Source: Butyrivibrio sp. X503 (lineage in GTDB: Bacteria > Bacillota > Clostridia > Lachnospirales > Lachnospiraceae). Taken from it: a stretch of 64,000 nt of DNA. The notes below the pieces were generated by a model. It was given only the letters and a program-made list of their open reading frames with translations, did not search any database and was not told where the DNA came from. Positions 1-8,830 of this stretch are shown in pieces; within the stretch, counting starts at the first letter, position 1, and every line of letters starts with the position of its first letter. The stretch spans positions 310,001 to 374,000 of the forward strand of contig NZ_RAIQ01000002.1 of assembly GCF_003625475.1 (NCBI RefSeq), given 5' to 3'. The position numbers were made by a program, and so were the translations under genes.

Positions 1-2889
1 GGAAAGACCTGATGCATTGGCAAACTCAGCACTGGCGATCTGTCCGAGAAGCTTGGTCTGTCCGTTTGAATATGTAGCAAAGATACGTCCGTCTGTTCCT
101 ACGTTTACACCGTTCATCTCACCAACCATACGACCTGTGTTTAGGTTAGAGAGATCGCCTTTATTGGCCTTAATAGTTGAAGAGCCGTGTGTGTTCTGGT
201 TAGTAAGTGTTGTAAAGTCAACAGAGATTGTAAACGCTCTCTCAAGTTCAGCTGCATTGTTGGGAGATGCCTGGAAGCCGAAAGGCTCGAGTCCGGGATA
301 TCCCTGTCCGAAGGTAATATTAACCTTGGAATTCTTATCGTTGTCGGCAGATGCTATTGTTCCGTCATCAGCATTGAACTTAAGCTGAATTGTGTGCTTA
401 CCTGTTGTAAGTGAGATCTGTCCGTATGTAGCAGAGCCGGGTGTATTGTCGATTGTGTATGTTCCGTCAATTCCGTATGCTCTTGCCATCTCATCGGTAA
501 TTCCGTATACCTTAGAAAGGACTCCTGCGTACTTTCCTGCAGAATCATCTGTTGTTCTTGCCTTTTCAAGAAGGTCTGAGATATTTCCTGTTGTAGGAAC
601 ATCTACATAAGCCTTACTTGTCTTATATCTGAACTTTCCGTCGCCGGTTGATTCGAACATTCCCTGTCCCGAATACTCTCCTACAAGAGGATTGGGTGTT
701 CCGTTCTCATAATGAGAAATCTTGATTCCGCCGGTCTTCTTATCAATTGATAATGTATACTCAACTCCGTCTGTAAGAGTGCTTACATCAATACCGAATA
801 CATTGCTGATGAAATCGCTCTTCATATTGTCTGTTGCAGAATCCTTATTAACTACTCTCTCAAGCTTATCTTCAGGACAATAATATGATTTGCCGAATGT
901 CTGAACACTCGTATATACATAAGCGGGTGTTGCTGATTTATACTTGCTTACATCGGCAGTTCCGGATGCAACAGCCTTATTCTCAAAAGTTACGCCTGCT
1001 GAAGGATAATCATGTGTATCTGTAGATGTTGTTGTATAACCAACATTAAATCCGGTTGTTCCGGTAACATCGGCAAATTTTATAACAAATGCTGATTTGT
1101 TCGAAATTCCGCCAATATTAGCATTTGCATCAATGAGACCCACAATTGCCCGTGCCGCAGCTATAGCATCAGCATCATTAACAGGATCGGCATCAGTTAT
1201 AAATCCGGTAAGTTGTTCATATGTAGCACCGGTATCCGAATCTGCGATCGGAATAGCTGAAGCAAGATCATAAATTCCCTGTACGTGTTGGGAAAGATCA
1301 TCATTAAATGTTTCTGTAATATTTGAAGTAGTAGTTGTTGTCTCCTTCAAAGTAAGCTTACCGTTATCATATGTATACTTGAGGTTAGCAAGCTGTGTCG
1401 GATCATAAGCGTTGATAACATCAGCCAAAGATGATCCGATTCCACTTGAAGGCTGGAAACCTTCTATTTGGCCAAGTATGTTCGATACAGGAAGAGCATC
1501 TGTTGTATTGGTAATACCGGGTGTCTTTCTGAAGATGCTGAGCTTACCGTTTGCTGTAATCTCATATCTGTAATCATCACCGTAAGTCTGATTTATTCCA
1601 AATACATCAGAGAGAAGATCTGCAGTAAGATCTTTTGCATCGCTGGGAACTCCTGTAGGAACCTTATAAGCTACATTTCCGTCGAGCTCTGTGTAATACT
1701 TAACTGTAGTATTGGGAGTTCTGAAATCAATATTGCTGAACTTATTTGTGCTGAATCCGATTGTCTCATCTGAAGAATCAGGATTAGGGAAATCAGATAC
1801 AACGCTTCTGATAGTAAGCTCTCCGCTTGAATCTATTGTGTACTGGGCTGTCTCCCATCCCTCCTGATACTGAGCCTTAATGGCATCATCAGATAAACCG
1901 TATGCATTTGATAAAAGGTTAGCATAAGGTGATCCGCCTGCTGTCTCGGCAGACATAAGGTTCTTAAGGCTTCCTGTAGCGGGTACGTTATCAAACTTAA
2001 CGTCACCGTCAGCCTTATTTATTGTAATATGAGCAGAATCTGTTCCTGCGATAATGCTGTAATTAGGTTCTGTTTTATTGGGCTGGGATGTTCTCTGAGC
2101 ACCCTCAGCATTACCGAATGTGATCTGGCTCATGAGATCATACTTGTTCTCATTCTCGTTGATAGACTTTCCGTTTGAATCAAGAATGTCTGTAAGAGTA
2201 AGTGCATACATATGCTCATCCTCGGGCTTTGTATCCTTAAGGATGAACTTACCTGTGTAGAGGTAACCCTTATTATCGTAAAACTCAAGTGTGATTGTCT
2301 TACCGTCATCAGATACTACGTTTGAATCCTTAGCATCGATGTTTCCGCTGAAGAGTGCTGCAGTTGTTGAAGCAGGTGCATATGTGTAGTTAGCTGCACT
2401 CATGATCTGAAGACCTGTGAGAGTTCCTTTATTGATAGTGATCTCACCTGTCTCACGATCCTCTTTTGCTGCCCATCCCTGAACAAGGTATCCGTTAGAC
2501 TGCATTGCAAGGTTACCTGCACCGTCTACGTAGAAAGAACCGTCTCTTGTATAGAGGTTCGAAGTTCCGTTATTAACAACAAAGAACGACTCACCTGTGA
2601 TCATGATATCAAAGGGGTTATTTGTTGTCTGAGTTGCGCCCTGCGCTGTAATTGCTGTGTTGATCGCTCCGGATTTAGCACCAAGACCGATCTGACGAGC
2701 GTTTACACCACCCTTAGTCTCAGTAGCGCCGGATGCAGTCTGTGTTGTCTGATACATAAGATCAGAGAATGTGATTGACTGAGATTTGAAAGAAGTTGTG
2801 TTAACGTTGGCGATATTGTTACCAATAACGTCCATTTTGGTCTGGTGGGTCTTAAGTCCAGCTACACCGGAATACAAAGATCTCATCAT
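1..2889 (-). CDS. flgE: Flagellar hook protein FlgE, partial (C-terminus off the left edge)
   Basis: Forms the curved hook joining rod to filament outside the cell. The reading frame is open from an ATG at 2889 to base 1 (963 codons, no stop). The N-terminus MMRSLYSGVAGLKTHQTKMD followed by VIGNNIANVNTTSFKS is the conserved rod/hook D0 signature, and near the left edge comes the returning core GRMVGEMNGVNVGTDGRI typical of FlgE before its C-terminal helix. FlgE is usually about 400 residues, so this protein is more than twice as long. The extra length is Thr/Ser/Asp-rich sequence between residues about 280 and 830 holding several related modules (see findings). GGAGGAC lies 8 bases before the ATG pair; ATG at 2886 is an equally possible start. 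It follows the TIGR02530 gene after a 158-bp leader. Confidence 0.93.
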   Translation of the reverse strand, partial: MMRSLYSGVAGLKTHQTKMDVIGNNIANVNTTSFKSQSITFSDLMYQTTQTASGATETKGGVNARQIGLGAKSGAINTAITAQGATQTTNNPFDIMITGESFFVVNNGTSNLYTRDGSFYVDGAGNLAMQSNGYLVQGWAAKEDRETGEITINKGTLTGLQIMSAANYTYAPASTTAALFSGNIDAKDSNVVSDDGKTITLEFYDNKGYLYTGKFILKDTKPEDEHMYALTLTDILDSNGKSINENENKYDLMSQITFGNAEGAQRTSQPNKTEPNYSIIAGTDSAHITINKADGDVKFDNVPATGSLKNLMSAETAGGSPYANLLSNAYGLSDDAIKAQYQEGWETAQYTIDSSGELTIRSVVSDFPNPDSSDETIGFSTNKFSNIDFRTPNTTVKYYTELDGNVAYKVPTGVPSDAKDLTADLLSDVFGINQTYGDDYRYEITANGKLSIFRKTPGITNTTDALPVSNILGQIEGFQPSSGIGSSLADVINAYDPTQLANLKYTYDNGKLTLKETTTTTSNITETFNDDLSQHVQGIYDLASAIPIADSDTGATYEQLTGFITDADPVNDADAIAAARAIVGLIDANANIGGISNKSAFVIKFADVTGTTGFNVGYTTTSTDTHDYPSAGVTFENKAVASGTADVSKYKSATPAYVYTSVQTFGKSYYCPEDKLERVVNKDSATDNMKSDFISNVFGIDVSTLTDGVEYTLSIDKKTGGIKISHYENGTPNPLVGEYSGQGMFESTGDGKFRYKTSKAYVDVPTTGNISDLLEKARTTDDSAGKYAGVLSKVYGITDEMARAYGIDGTYTIDNTPGSATYGQISLTTGKHTIQLKFNADDGTIASADNDKNSKVNITFGQGYPGLEPFGFQASPNNAAELERAFTISVDFTTLTNQNTHGSSTIKANKGDLSNLNTGRMVGEMNGVNVGTDGRIFATYSNGQTKLLGQIASAEFANASGLS

Positions 2890-3047
2890 AAGGCAAAGTC
2901 CTCCATCATAAATAAATAAAAAGGTTATTAAATTGGATGTTGGACGGCTTATAGTGATTTTTAGGATGCTTCCTTCTGTCGGTCGGGAAGCTGAGATTTC
3001 CTGACGGCAAGGCACTTCAGGCTCATTACCGCTTCGGTCCAATCTGC
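2890..3047 (-). other. 158-bp untranslated gap/leader before flgE with a short hairpin
   Basis: No gene is visible. This is by far the largest gap inside the flagellar operon, whose other genes are separated by 0-60 bp or overlap. On the transcribed strand it holds a 6-bp stem GCTTCC/GGAAGC with a 12-base loop (about 2969-2992) and several AGGA/GGA triplets before the flgE ribosome site. I see no T-run, so it does not look like a simple terminator. Its function is unknown; a processing or translational control element is possible. Confidence 0.35.
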
Positions 3048-3473
3048 TTATACAATCACTGCACCGTCAATGTTAGTAAATACGTTGTTCTTGTTTTCTG
3101 TCTGATCCATTGCTGTCACTACCGTGTTGTTGGGAACATTCACTATGAACGCAAGCTCATCAACCAGAATAAGAGATTCCTTGATGCCTTTCTCTCCGGC
3201 TTCAATCTTGCCCTGATTAAGTCTCTGCATCTGTTCAGTTGAAAGTTCAATGTTTCTGTCGTTAAGTCTGTTCACGGCATGCTTAGAAAACTTAAGGTCC
3301 TCCGTGCTATAACTTTTATCGGCAGATTCCTTAACTTTATTTAGAACAGATGCAAAAGAATTTTCACCTGCGGGAATATTCTGTTTATTCTTATCATCCT
3401 TGGGGAGATTTCCGGTTAAATATTGGTCTTTAACCTGCCCTATGGATAAGAACTGACGATTATCCATCATCAT
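3048..3473 (-). CDS. TIGR02530-family flagellar operon protein
   Basis: Small (141 aa) protein of the family found between flgD and flgE in many Firmicutes. Its molecular role is not firmly established; an accessory role in hook assembly is inferred from position. The conserved core runs from residue about 60: LKFSKHAVNRLNDRNIELS, then EKGIKESLILVDELAFIVNV and NNTVVTAM, which I recognise as the family signature. No signal peptide or membrane segment. The start is the first of three consecutive ATGs, 7 bases after GGAGGAA. It follows flgD by 25 bp. Confidence 0.85.
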   Translation of the reverse strand: MMMDNRQFLSIGQVKDQYLTGNLPKDDKNKQNIPAGENSFASVLNKVKESADKSYSTEDLKFSKHAVNRLNDRNIELSTEQMQRLNQGKIEAGEKGIKESLILVDELAFIVNVPNNTVVTAMDQTENKNNVFTNIDGAVIV

Positions 3474-3498
3474 GATTTATTCCTCCGCTTTAAAATAA

Positions 3499-4380
3499 TT
3501 ACTTCTTGGAAACGGTTCTGTGTGTATCACCTCTAAGATCGTCAATCTTGTTGACATAAAGCTGAAGAGCATCCTTATAATCCTCTTCAACGACCTGTTT
3601 GGTTGCGGAATCAAGTTCCATATAGTAATTGTAAAGATTGTCGATCTTTTTACCGTGATCTTCAAGATTTACATCATCTGAGCTGCCGGGAAGGCTCTTA
3701 ATTCCTTCTTCAAACTCTCCCAATGCCTCATTGAGTTCATCTACTCTCTTCTTATACTGAGTAAGAGCTGTCACATAATCCTTATCAATGAAGTTCTTGG
3801 TCTTGTCATCAAGATTATCATAGTAGTCATACATAGTAAGTATCTTCTCACCATGCTCGCCAAGGCTGATAAGGTCGAGAGTTCTGGGAAGAGAGTCAAT
3901 ATTCTTCTGAAGGTCTTCAACAACCTTGAGAGTATTGACATACTCACTGTTAAGAACCTCTGTGACATCATCGATGCTGTAATTGTTGCCGTCGATAGTA
4001 AGGTAAGCCTTATTTCCGCTATAAGTAACCATATCAACAACGCCCTGAACCTCAGATGTCTTACCTGTCTCAGCATTGGTCTGCTTGATAGTAACCGTTT
4101 TTCCTACCATTTCAGATGCACGGGACATGCTCATGGCATTAGCCATATTATTAAGCTGCTCAACCTGAGAAAATGTCGCATACTGTGAAATATACTCAGT
4201 ATTGGATGTAGGCTCCATGGGATCCTGATACTTCATCTGAGCTACAAGGATCTTAAGAAAAGAATCCTTGTCATAGCCTGAAGCTGTATTCATATCCTTA
4301 GAAGCTTTTTTGGTATCCAGATTTTCTACCTTACCATCCTTGATAACGGCGCTTACAGGATTAATATTATTATCTGCCAT
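3499..4380 (-). CDS. flgD: Flagellar hook cap/assembly protein FlgD with duplicated helical C-terminal extension
   Basis: FlgD caps the growing hook and lets FlgE subunits polymerise, then is replaced by junction proteins. Residues about 33-95 carry the family core: YDKDSFLKILVAQMKYQDPM, then NTEYISQYATFSQVEQLNNM. A small beta segment (about 95-140) follows. Beyond residue 150 the protein departs from ordinary FlgD: two related modules (about 161-217 and 227-283) share the pattern I.SLP...GEHG/EDHG.KI..LY.YY..LD..TK....DY..AL..Y....D.L. They resemble the three-helix 'Y..L...QK..V....' repeats of clostridial surface proteins. The basic tail ends TVSKK. ATG at 4380 follows a weak AGGGA-type site. 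It lies 26 bp after fliK. Confidence 0.9.
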   Translation of the reverse strand: MADNNINPVSAVIKDGKVENLDTKKASKDMNTASGYDKDSFLKILVAQMKYQDPMEPTSNTEYISQYATFSQVEQLNNMANAMSMSRASEMVGKTVTIKQTNAETGKTSEVQGVVDMVTYSGNKAYLTIDGNNYSIDDVTEVLNSEYVNTLKVVEDLQKNIDSLPRTLDLISLGEHGEKILTMYDYYDNLDDKTKNFIDKDYVTALTQYKKRVDELNEALGEFEEGIKSLPGSSDDVNLEDHGKKIDNLYNYYMELDSATKQVVEEDYKDALQLYVNKIDDLRGDTHRTVSKK

Positions 4381-4406
4381 AATTCCCTCTTTCTATAAGC
4401 TTTAGC

Positions 4407-5900
4407 TTATGCACTGAAATCAACGGTATTTCCGTTCATTGCCATCATCTGAGCTTGAAGCTTTTCTTCTTCCTCGAGGCTTTCATCGATATCCTTTATC
4501 TCCGAAAGATTGATCCTGCGAAGGCTCTTTTTATTCTTGGGATCCTCACCGGGTGCTTCCTTCTGATTGCCTTCATCGAGGTTTTGCTCAAATCCGTGAC
4601 TAGCTATTGTAACTTCAACGCTTGTAACCTTGATTCCCTTCTCTTCGAATTTCTGCTGAAGCATTACCAGCTGACTCTCAACCGCTTCCTTTACGATCTC
4701 GTTCTGTGCTGCGAACTTAGCTACGATTCCGTCCTTGGTGCTTGTAAGATGAACACTTACATTACCGAGACTTGCCGGATGAAGAGAAAGTTCCATTGAT
4801 GTGACGTCTTCCTTGGATGTGATGGTTATCTTCTCGGTTATCTGTCTGATAACGTTCTCCATCTGAGCTCTCTGCTCATAAACTTCCGTGTTGATCACAT
4901 CAAAATCCGTTGTAATTGTATCCGTGACATTTTTAATAAAGGTATTAAAAATATTCTCCGGTGTAGCCTGCTTGTTCAGGCTGCTTTCACTATTATTTTG
5001 CTCTGTTTCATGGGAAATTTCGATAGGCTTAAAGTCGTGATCGACATCCTCTTCGAAGCTTACCTTAACGGTTTCTTTTGCCTTAACCTTGAATAAGACT
5101 TCGTTGTCTTGTTTAGGCTCTTCCGTGAGTGGAACCGTTACTGCTTCTGATTCTTTCTTGTTATCGACTTTAATTTTTTCAGAAAATTCCTCATGAGTAA
5201 TGCCTATAGCCTCTTGTAAATCTTCCTCAGTTAAGTCGAACTCCTTCATGAGCTCACTTCCCATACTATCCGCATCCTCTATGAGGTCCTGCAATGATGT
5301 ATAAAGGTCTGAGTCTGTGATAAGATCAAGGGCTGTTTCGTTAGAAGTTGATACCAAAACGACTTGCTGTATGTTGCCGGGTATAAGTAGATCGGCCGGT
5401 GTAAGTCCAAGCATCTGCATAGCGTTTACAATATCATCTTCAGACATTTCAAGCTCTTTAGCCATTTCCGTGATAAGCATTCTGCCATCTTCGTCAATAG
5501 CTTCCTGCAGCTCTTTTGAAGCCTCCTTGCCTTGTGCTCCGTCATCCGTTTCCTTAACGATATTGTTGTCAGTCTTTTCTGCGGAAACATTCGTTTCTTC
5601 GTTAAGGCCATTCGCATTCTCATCAGCTGCTGTCTTGGTCTGTTCCAATGAAGATGCGTTTTCCTTAGGCTGTGCCGATACATCCTTTGTATCTTGCTTA
5701 AGTTGTCCAAGGTCTTTACCGGTATCACCGGTCTTGGTGTTCATAACAGTCTCGGAAACCTTTCCCAAGATGTTCTCAAAGCTAGCTCCTGCCTTGGCAT
5801 CTGTCTGCCTAAGATCGGATATTGCGGAAACATTTGCGGCTGCAGTGCTCTGTGCCAGGATAGGCATTACGCTGTTGATCGCGTTTGCTGCACTGCTCAT
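4407..5900 (-). CDS. fliK: Flagellar hook-length control protein FliK
   Basis: Secreted molecular ruler that sets hook length and switches export specificity. The 497-aa product has a long low-complexity, acidic, Glu/Asp/Thr-rich N-terminal part and a C-terminal Flg_hook domain: SMELSLHPASLGNVSVHLTS, then a helix with AVESQLVMLQQKFEEKGIKV. This matches the FliK pattern 'L.L.P..LG.V.V.L'. The reading frame is open upstream to 6062, but ATG at 5900 (MSSAANAINS) has GGAAGGAGG 8 bases before it and the longer start would overlap the preceding gene, so 5900 is chosen. The N-terminus is longer than in Salmonella FliK (about 405 aa), which may match the enlarged hook protein in this operon. Confidence 0.88.
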   Translation of the reverse strand: MSSAANAINSVMPILAQSTAAANVSAISDLRQTDAKAGASFENILGKVSETVMNTKTGDTGKDLGQLKQDTKDVSAQPKENASSLEQTKTAADENANGLNEETNVSAEKTDNNIVKETDDGAQGKEASKELQEAIDEDGRMLITEMAKELEMSEDDIVNAMQMLGLTPADLLIPGNIQQVVLVSTSNETALDLITDSDLYTSLQDLIEDADSMGSELMKEFDLTEEDLQEAIGITHEEFSEKIKVDNKKESEAVTVPLTEEPKQDNEVLFKVKAKETVKVSFEEDVDHDFKPIEISHETEQNNSESSLNKQATPENIFNTFIKNVTDTITTDFDVINTEVYEQRAQMENVIRQITEKITITSKEDVTSMELSLHPASLGNVSVHLTSTKDGIVAKFAAQNEIVKEAVESQLVMLQQKFEEKGIKVTSVEVTIASHGFEQNLDEGNQKEAPGEDPKNKKSLRRINLSEIKDIDESLEEEEKLQAQMMAMNGNTVDFSA

Positions 5901-6015
5901 TAAATGTCCTCCTTCCGATATTAACTTTTGTGCATAAACATACTTATACACTTTCAGTTTGTATATCGGAGTTTTTAATCCAAACTTTAGAGAAAAAACA
6001 AACTTTTTACGGAAA

Positions 6016-6975
6016 TTATCCCGTAACCTGAGTGGATTTTTTCTCCAAAGCACCGGGCTCAAGAAGCTGAGTAAGTTTGGCTGCGTTGGGTTTTTCCATC
6101 TGAGCGAGGATATCGCCTCTGTTTTCCACGCTCATCTGAGCCAAAATACGTGCTACAAGCTGGATCTGATTCTCTGCCACCATCTCATCAAAGATCTTTG
6201 CTGCCTGCTTGGCCTTCATTCCGGAATATGTTGTGGCAAAAGCTTTTATAGCGGCTTCATCAAGGTCACCCTGCTTGATCTCTTTATAAATACGTGCAGC
6301 GTCATCGGGATTGATGGTCTCAAACCACTTCTGATACACATCGGGACTCGGAGAGTTCTCTCCGTTGACCATCTCCTCGTAGAATTGTTTACGCTGTTCA
6401 TAAAATACTTTTTGTTGTTGTTCAAAAGGCTCGAGTCTGGCTACTTCGGTTTTAAGCTTTTCTATTTCGGAAGCATACTCGCTATTTTGCTCCATTTCAT
6501 CCTGAAGAGCCTTCTCAAGTCTCTTTATATAGGCATTTGCCTGCTCCATGGTACTTATAGAGCTTGAATCATCAACGGATACATCGGAAGATGAAGAATC
6601 CGGAAGCGAAATCACATTAATGCTGTCGTCTTTATCAAGCGCTTCATCGGGAAGGATAAGATTAAGATAAGGGATGTCTTTGATCAAAGGAGCAAGTACA
6701 TCTGTGCCGAAGCCTCCGACATTAAGCTTTATCAAAAGACCCATTATGGCAATCCAAATAAGAATGATCAGGAAAGTAATGACCAAAGTTGCAAGTCCGC
6801 CGGCATCATCACCACTTAGATCGGCTGCTCTGTCGGCAAACTCTTTTTCTTTTTCACGCTGCTCTTTTCTCTGCTCACGTAGATGCTTTCTGTATTCTTT
6901 TTTATCGGCCTTCAGCTTGGCCTTTGCCTCTTTGGGATCTTCAAAAGGCGGCATAATCAAATTGGTATCTGCCAT
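6016..6975 (-). CDS. MotE/YlxF-like flagellar protein with MgtE N-terminal-type domain
   Basis: Sits between fliJ and fliK, the position of ylxF in B. subtilis. The 319-aa protein has a charged Lys/Glu-rich N-terminus, one membrane helix (LATLVITFLIILIWIAIMGL, about 61-80), a coiled coil (about 145-200, 'MEQANAYIKRLEKALQDEME' onward) and a C-terminal helical domain of the MgtE N-terminal type (ARIYKEIKQGDLDEAAIKAF ... AAKIFDEMV ... ILAQMSVENRGDILAQM). This order is that of MotE-like proteins, which in other bacteria act as a chaperone of the motor/periplasmic ring; that role is inferred here. ATG is preceded by AGGAGAA. The start is 2 bp after the fliJ stop. Confidence 0.82.
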   Translation of the reverse strand: MADTNLIMPPFEDPKEAKAKLKADKKEYRKHLREQRKEQREKEKEFADRAADLSGDDAGGLATLVITFLIILIWIAIMGLLIKLNVGGFGTDVLAPLIKDIPYLNLILPDEALDKDDSINVISLPDSSSSDVSVDDSSSISTMEQANAYIKRLEKALQDEMEQNSEYASEIEKLKTEVARLEPFEQQQKVFYEQRKQFYEEMVNGENSPSPDVYQKWFETINPDDAARIYKEIKQGDLDEAAIKAFATTYSGMKAKQAAKIFDEMVAENQIQLVARILAQMSVENRGDILAQMEKPNAAKLTQLLEPGALEKKSTQVTG

Positions 6976-6977
6976 GA

Positions 6978-7436
6978 TCAGTTATTCTCCTGTTGTCTCT
7001 GCCCGTAAGTAAAACTGGTTCTCTGGTCGTTCTCTTTGGCTTCTTCCTGCTTTTCCTCCTCGAGAAATTCGGCGTAAGCTCTTTCTCTCAAGGTTTCCTG
7101 CATCTTTCTTTCCTGAATGGCGCGCGTAAGTCTGACGCGAACCTTCTCAACCTCTGCTTCATGCTGCTGAACGATCTTATACTGAGAAGCGATCATAACG
7201 TCCATCTGCGCAGTCGCATATTGGTTATCGAGAATATCCTGAAGAGGGAGTGTCTCTTTGTTTCTTAGTTCCTCGGCCTCAATAAGATAATTCTCTTTTC
7301 TCCTGATATATTCATCCAAAATATCATATTGCCTGTTAAGCTCGGCCTGAGCGGCAGCAAATTCCATTTTGATCTGCCCTTCGGTCTTTTGCTTGATATT
7401 AAGGACGCTTTGCATTCGATAGACAAATCTCGCCAT
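6978..7436 (-). CDS. fliJ: Flagellar export chaperone FliJ
   Basis: Small coiled-coil protein (152 aa) of the type III export apparatus; FliJ projects through the FliI ATPase ring and couples it to the export gate. The sequence starts MARFVYRMQSVLNIKQKTEG, the typical 'F.Y..Q.VL..K...E' FliJ opening, and is then almost entirely charged heptad-like helix with no glycine-rich or beta segments. The assignment rests on this pattern plus its place directly after fliI (20 bp gap). The ribosome site is weak (GGTAGA), suggesting translation coupled to the genes around it. Confidence 0.85.
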   Translation of the reverse strand: MARFVYRMQSVLNIKQKTEGQIKMEFAAAQAELNRQYDILDEYIRRKENYLIEAEELRNKETLPLQDILDNQYATAQMDVMIASQYKIVQQHEAEVEKVRVRLTRAIQERKMQETLRERAYAEFLEEEKQEEAKENDQRTSFTYGQRQQENN

Positions 7437-7456
7437 AATCTACCACATAATCCATA

Positions 7457-8821
7457 TCAATCAGCAAAAATGCTCAATAGCATATCTCTGATCTGCTCAA
7501 AAGTAAATTTTTCATCCGTTTCCTGCATAAGGAACTCGTTTACGCGCTCAATCTTGGAAACGGCATAATCGATATTCTTATTCGCGCCCGCCCTGTATGC
7601 TCCGATATTTATAAGATCCTCGGCGTCATTATATGTCGCAAGAACATTCTTAAGCTTTCCTGCAGCTTTTTTATGCTCGGGATCAGCAATGGCAGACATA
7701 CATCTCGAGATACTGGCAAGAACGTCAATCGCAGGATAATGGTTCTTTTGCGCAAGCTTTCTGTTAAGAACGATGTGTCCGTCCAAAATACCTCTGGCTG
7801 TATCGGTGATGGGTTCATTCATATCATCACCATCAACAAGCACTGTATACAAACCTGTTATAGAGCCTTTTCTTGATCGGCCTGCTCTCTCAAGGAGCTT
7901 AGGCATCTCAGCGTATACACTTGGCGGATAACCTCTGGATACGGGAGGCTCGCCGCTCGCAAGTCCGATTTCTCTCTGTGCCATGGAGAAACGGGTAAGC
8001 GAATCCATCATAAGAAGGACATCTTTGCCCTTGTCTCTGAAATACTCAGCGATTGAAGTTGCCGTCTTGGCGGCTTTAAGTCTCTCAAGAGCAGGTTTGT
8101 CGGAAGTCGCACATACAACAATTGACCTCTTCATACCTTCTTCTCCGAGGTCTCTTTCTATGAATTCCCTGACTTCCCTTCCACGCTCTCCGATAAGTGC
8201 GATAACATTTATATCAGCCTGGGTATTTCTTGCAAACATTCCGAGCAGTGTACTCTTTCCGACACCGGAACCCGCAAAAATACCGATACGCTGTCCCTTT
8301 CCGACCGTAAGAAGACCGTCAACGGCCTTTACTCCAAGTGAAAGAACATCAGAAATCGGGTCACGAGTCATTGGATCGGGCGGCTGATTCTCTACAGAAT
8401 AAGCCACACCGCCCTCCAGTGCGGTTCCTTTTCCAAAGCTTGTTCCGTCAATCCTTCCGAGTCCATCGAGAGTCTTACCCAGAAGCCCCTCTCCGACATT
8501 TACTCTGAGCGGTGAATCGGTATTCTCTACGATGCTTCCGTTTCCGATTCCGCTGGTATTTTCATAGGGCATAAGCTGAACATGGTTATCTTTAAAGCCC
8601 ACAACTTCAGCCATAGCCGGTCTTGCGACATGTTCGGTCGCAGATTCATTGTCTTTTTTCTTAGGATAAATAAGACAGATGTCACCAAGCTTAGCATCGG
8701 GACCCGCAGACTCAATGGTAAGTCCGATAACATTGACGACCTTACCTCTCATGCGATAAAAAGGCGCGGTCTGCATCTTTTTATATTTTGAAAAATCAAT
8801 AGACGATGTAAGCATAGGCAT
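7457..8821 (-). CDS. fliI: Flagellum-specific ATPase FliI
   Basis: Hexameric export ATPase at the cytoplasmic face of the flagellar type III secretion system, related to the F1 beta subunit. The P-loop is GSGVGKST (residues about 184-191), followed by VIALIGERGREVREFIERDL, a Walker B region VLLMMDSLTRFSMAQREIGL, and the FliI/YscN hallmark GEPPVSRGYPPSVYAEMPKL. The 454-aa length is normal. The N-terminal beta-barrel begins about residue 20 (RMRGKVVNVIGLTIES). ATG at 8821; ATG three codons in is also possible. It follows fliH by 9 bp. Confidence 0.96.
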   Translation of the reverse strand: MPMLTSSIDFSKYKKMQTAPFYRMRGKVVNVIGLTIESAGPDAKLGDICLIYPKKKDNESATEHVARPAMAEVVGFKDNHVQLMPYENTSGIGNGSIVENTDSPLRVNVGEGLLGKTLDGLGRIDGTSFGKGTALEGGVAYSVENQPPDPMTRDPISDVLSLGVKAVDGLLTVGKGQRIGIFAGSGVGKSTLLGMFARNTQADINVIALIGERGREVREFIERDLGEEGMKRSIVVCATSDKPALERLKAAKTATSIAEYFRDKGKDVLLMMDSLTRFSMAQREIGLASGEPPVSRGYPPSVYAEMPKLLERAGRSRKGSITGLYTVLVDGDDMNEPITDTARGILDGHIVLNRKLAQKNHYPAIDVLASISRCMSAIADPEHKKAAGKLKNVLATYNDAEDLINIGAYRAGANKNIDYAVSKIERVNEFLMQETDEKFTFEQIRDMLLSIFAD

Positions 8822-8830
8822 TTCCTTCTT

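Noticed and set aside
2890-3047. c-di-GMP or other known riboswitch before flgE
   Set aside because: None of the conserved core sequences of GEMM or other riboswitch classes could be recognised.
3771-4076. Antisense and alternative-frame ORFs over flgD and other genes
   Set aside because: They are other-frame shadows of genes with clear family matches and lack ribosome sites.
5317-5937. 206-codon plus-strand open frame inside fliK
   Set aside because: It lies antisense to the fliK coding region, has Ser/Ala/Leu-rich shadow composition, no ribosome site and no recognisable domain.
5901-6062. Upstream extension of fliK to an ATG at 6062
   Set aside because: It would overlap the preceding motE-like gene by 47 bp and lacks a ribosome site; ATG 5900 has GGAGG well placed.
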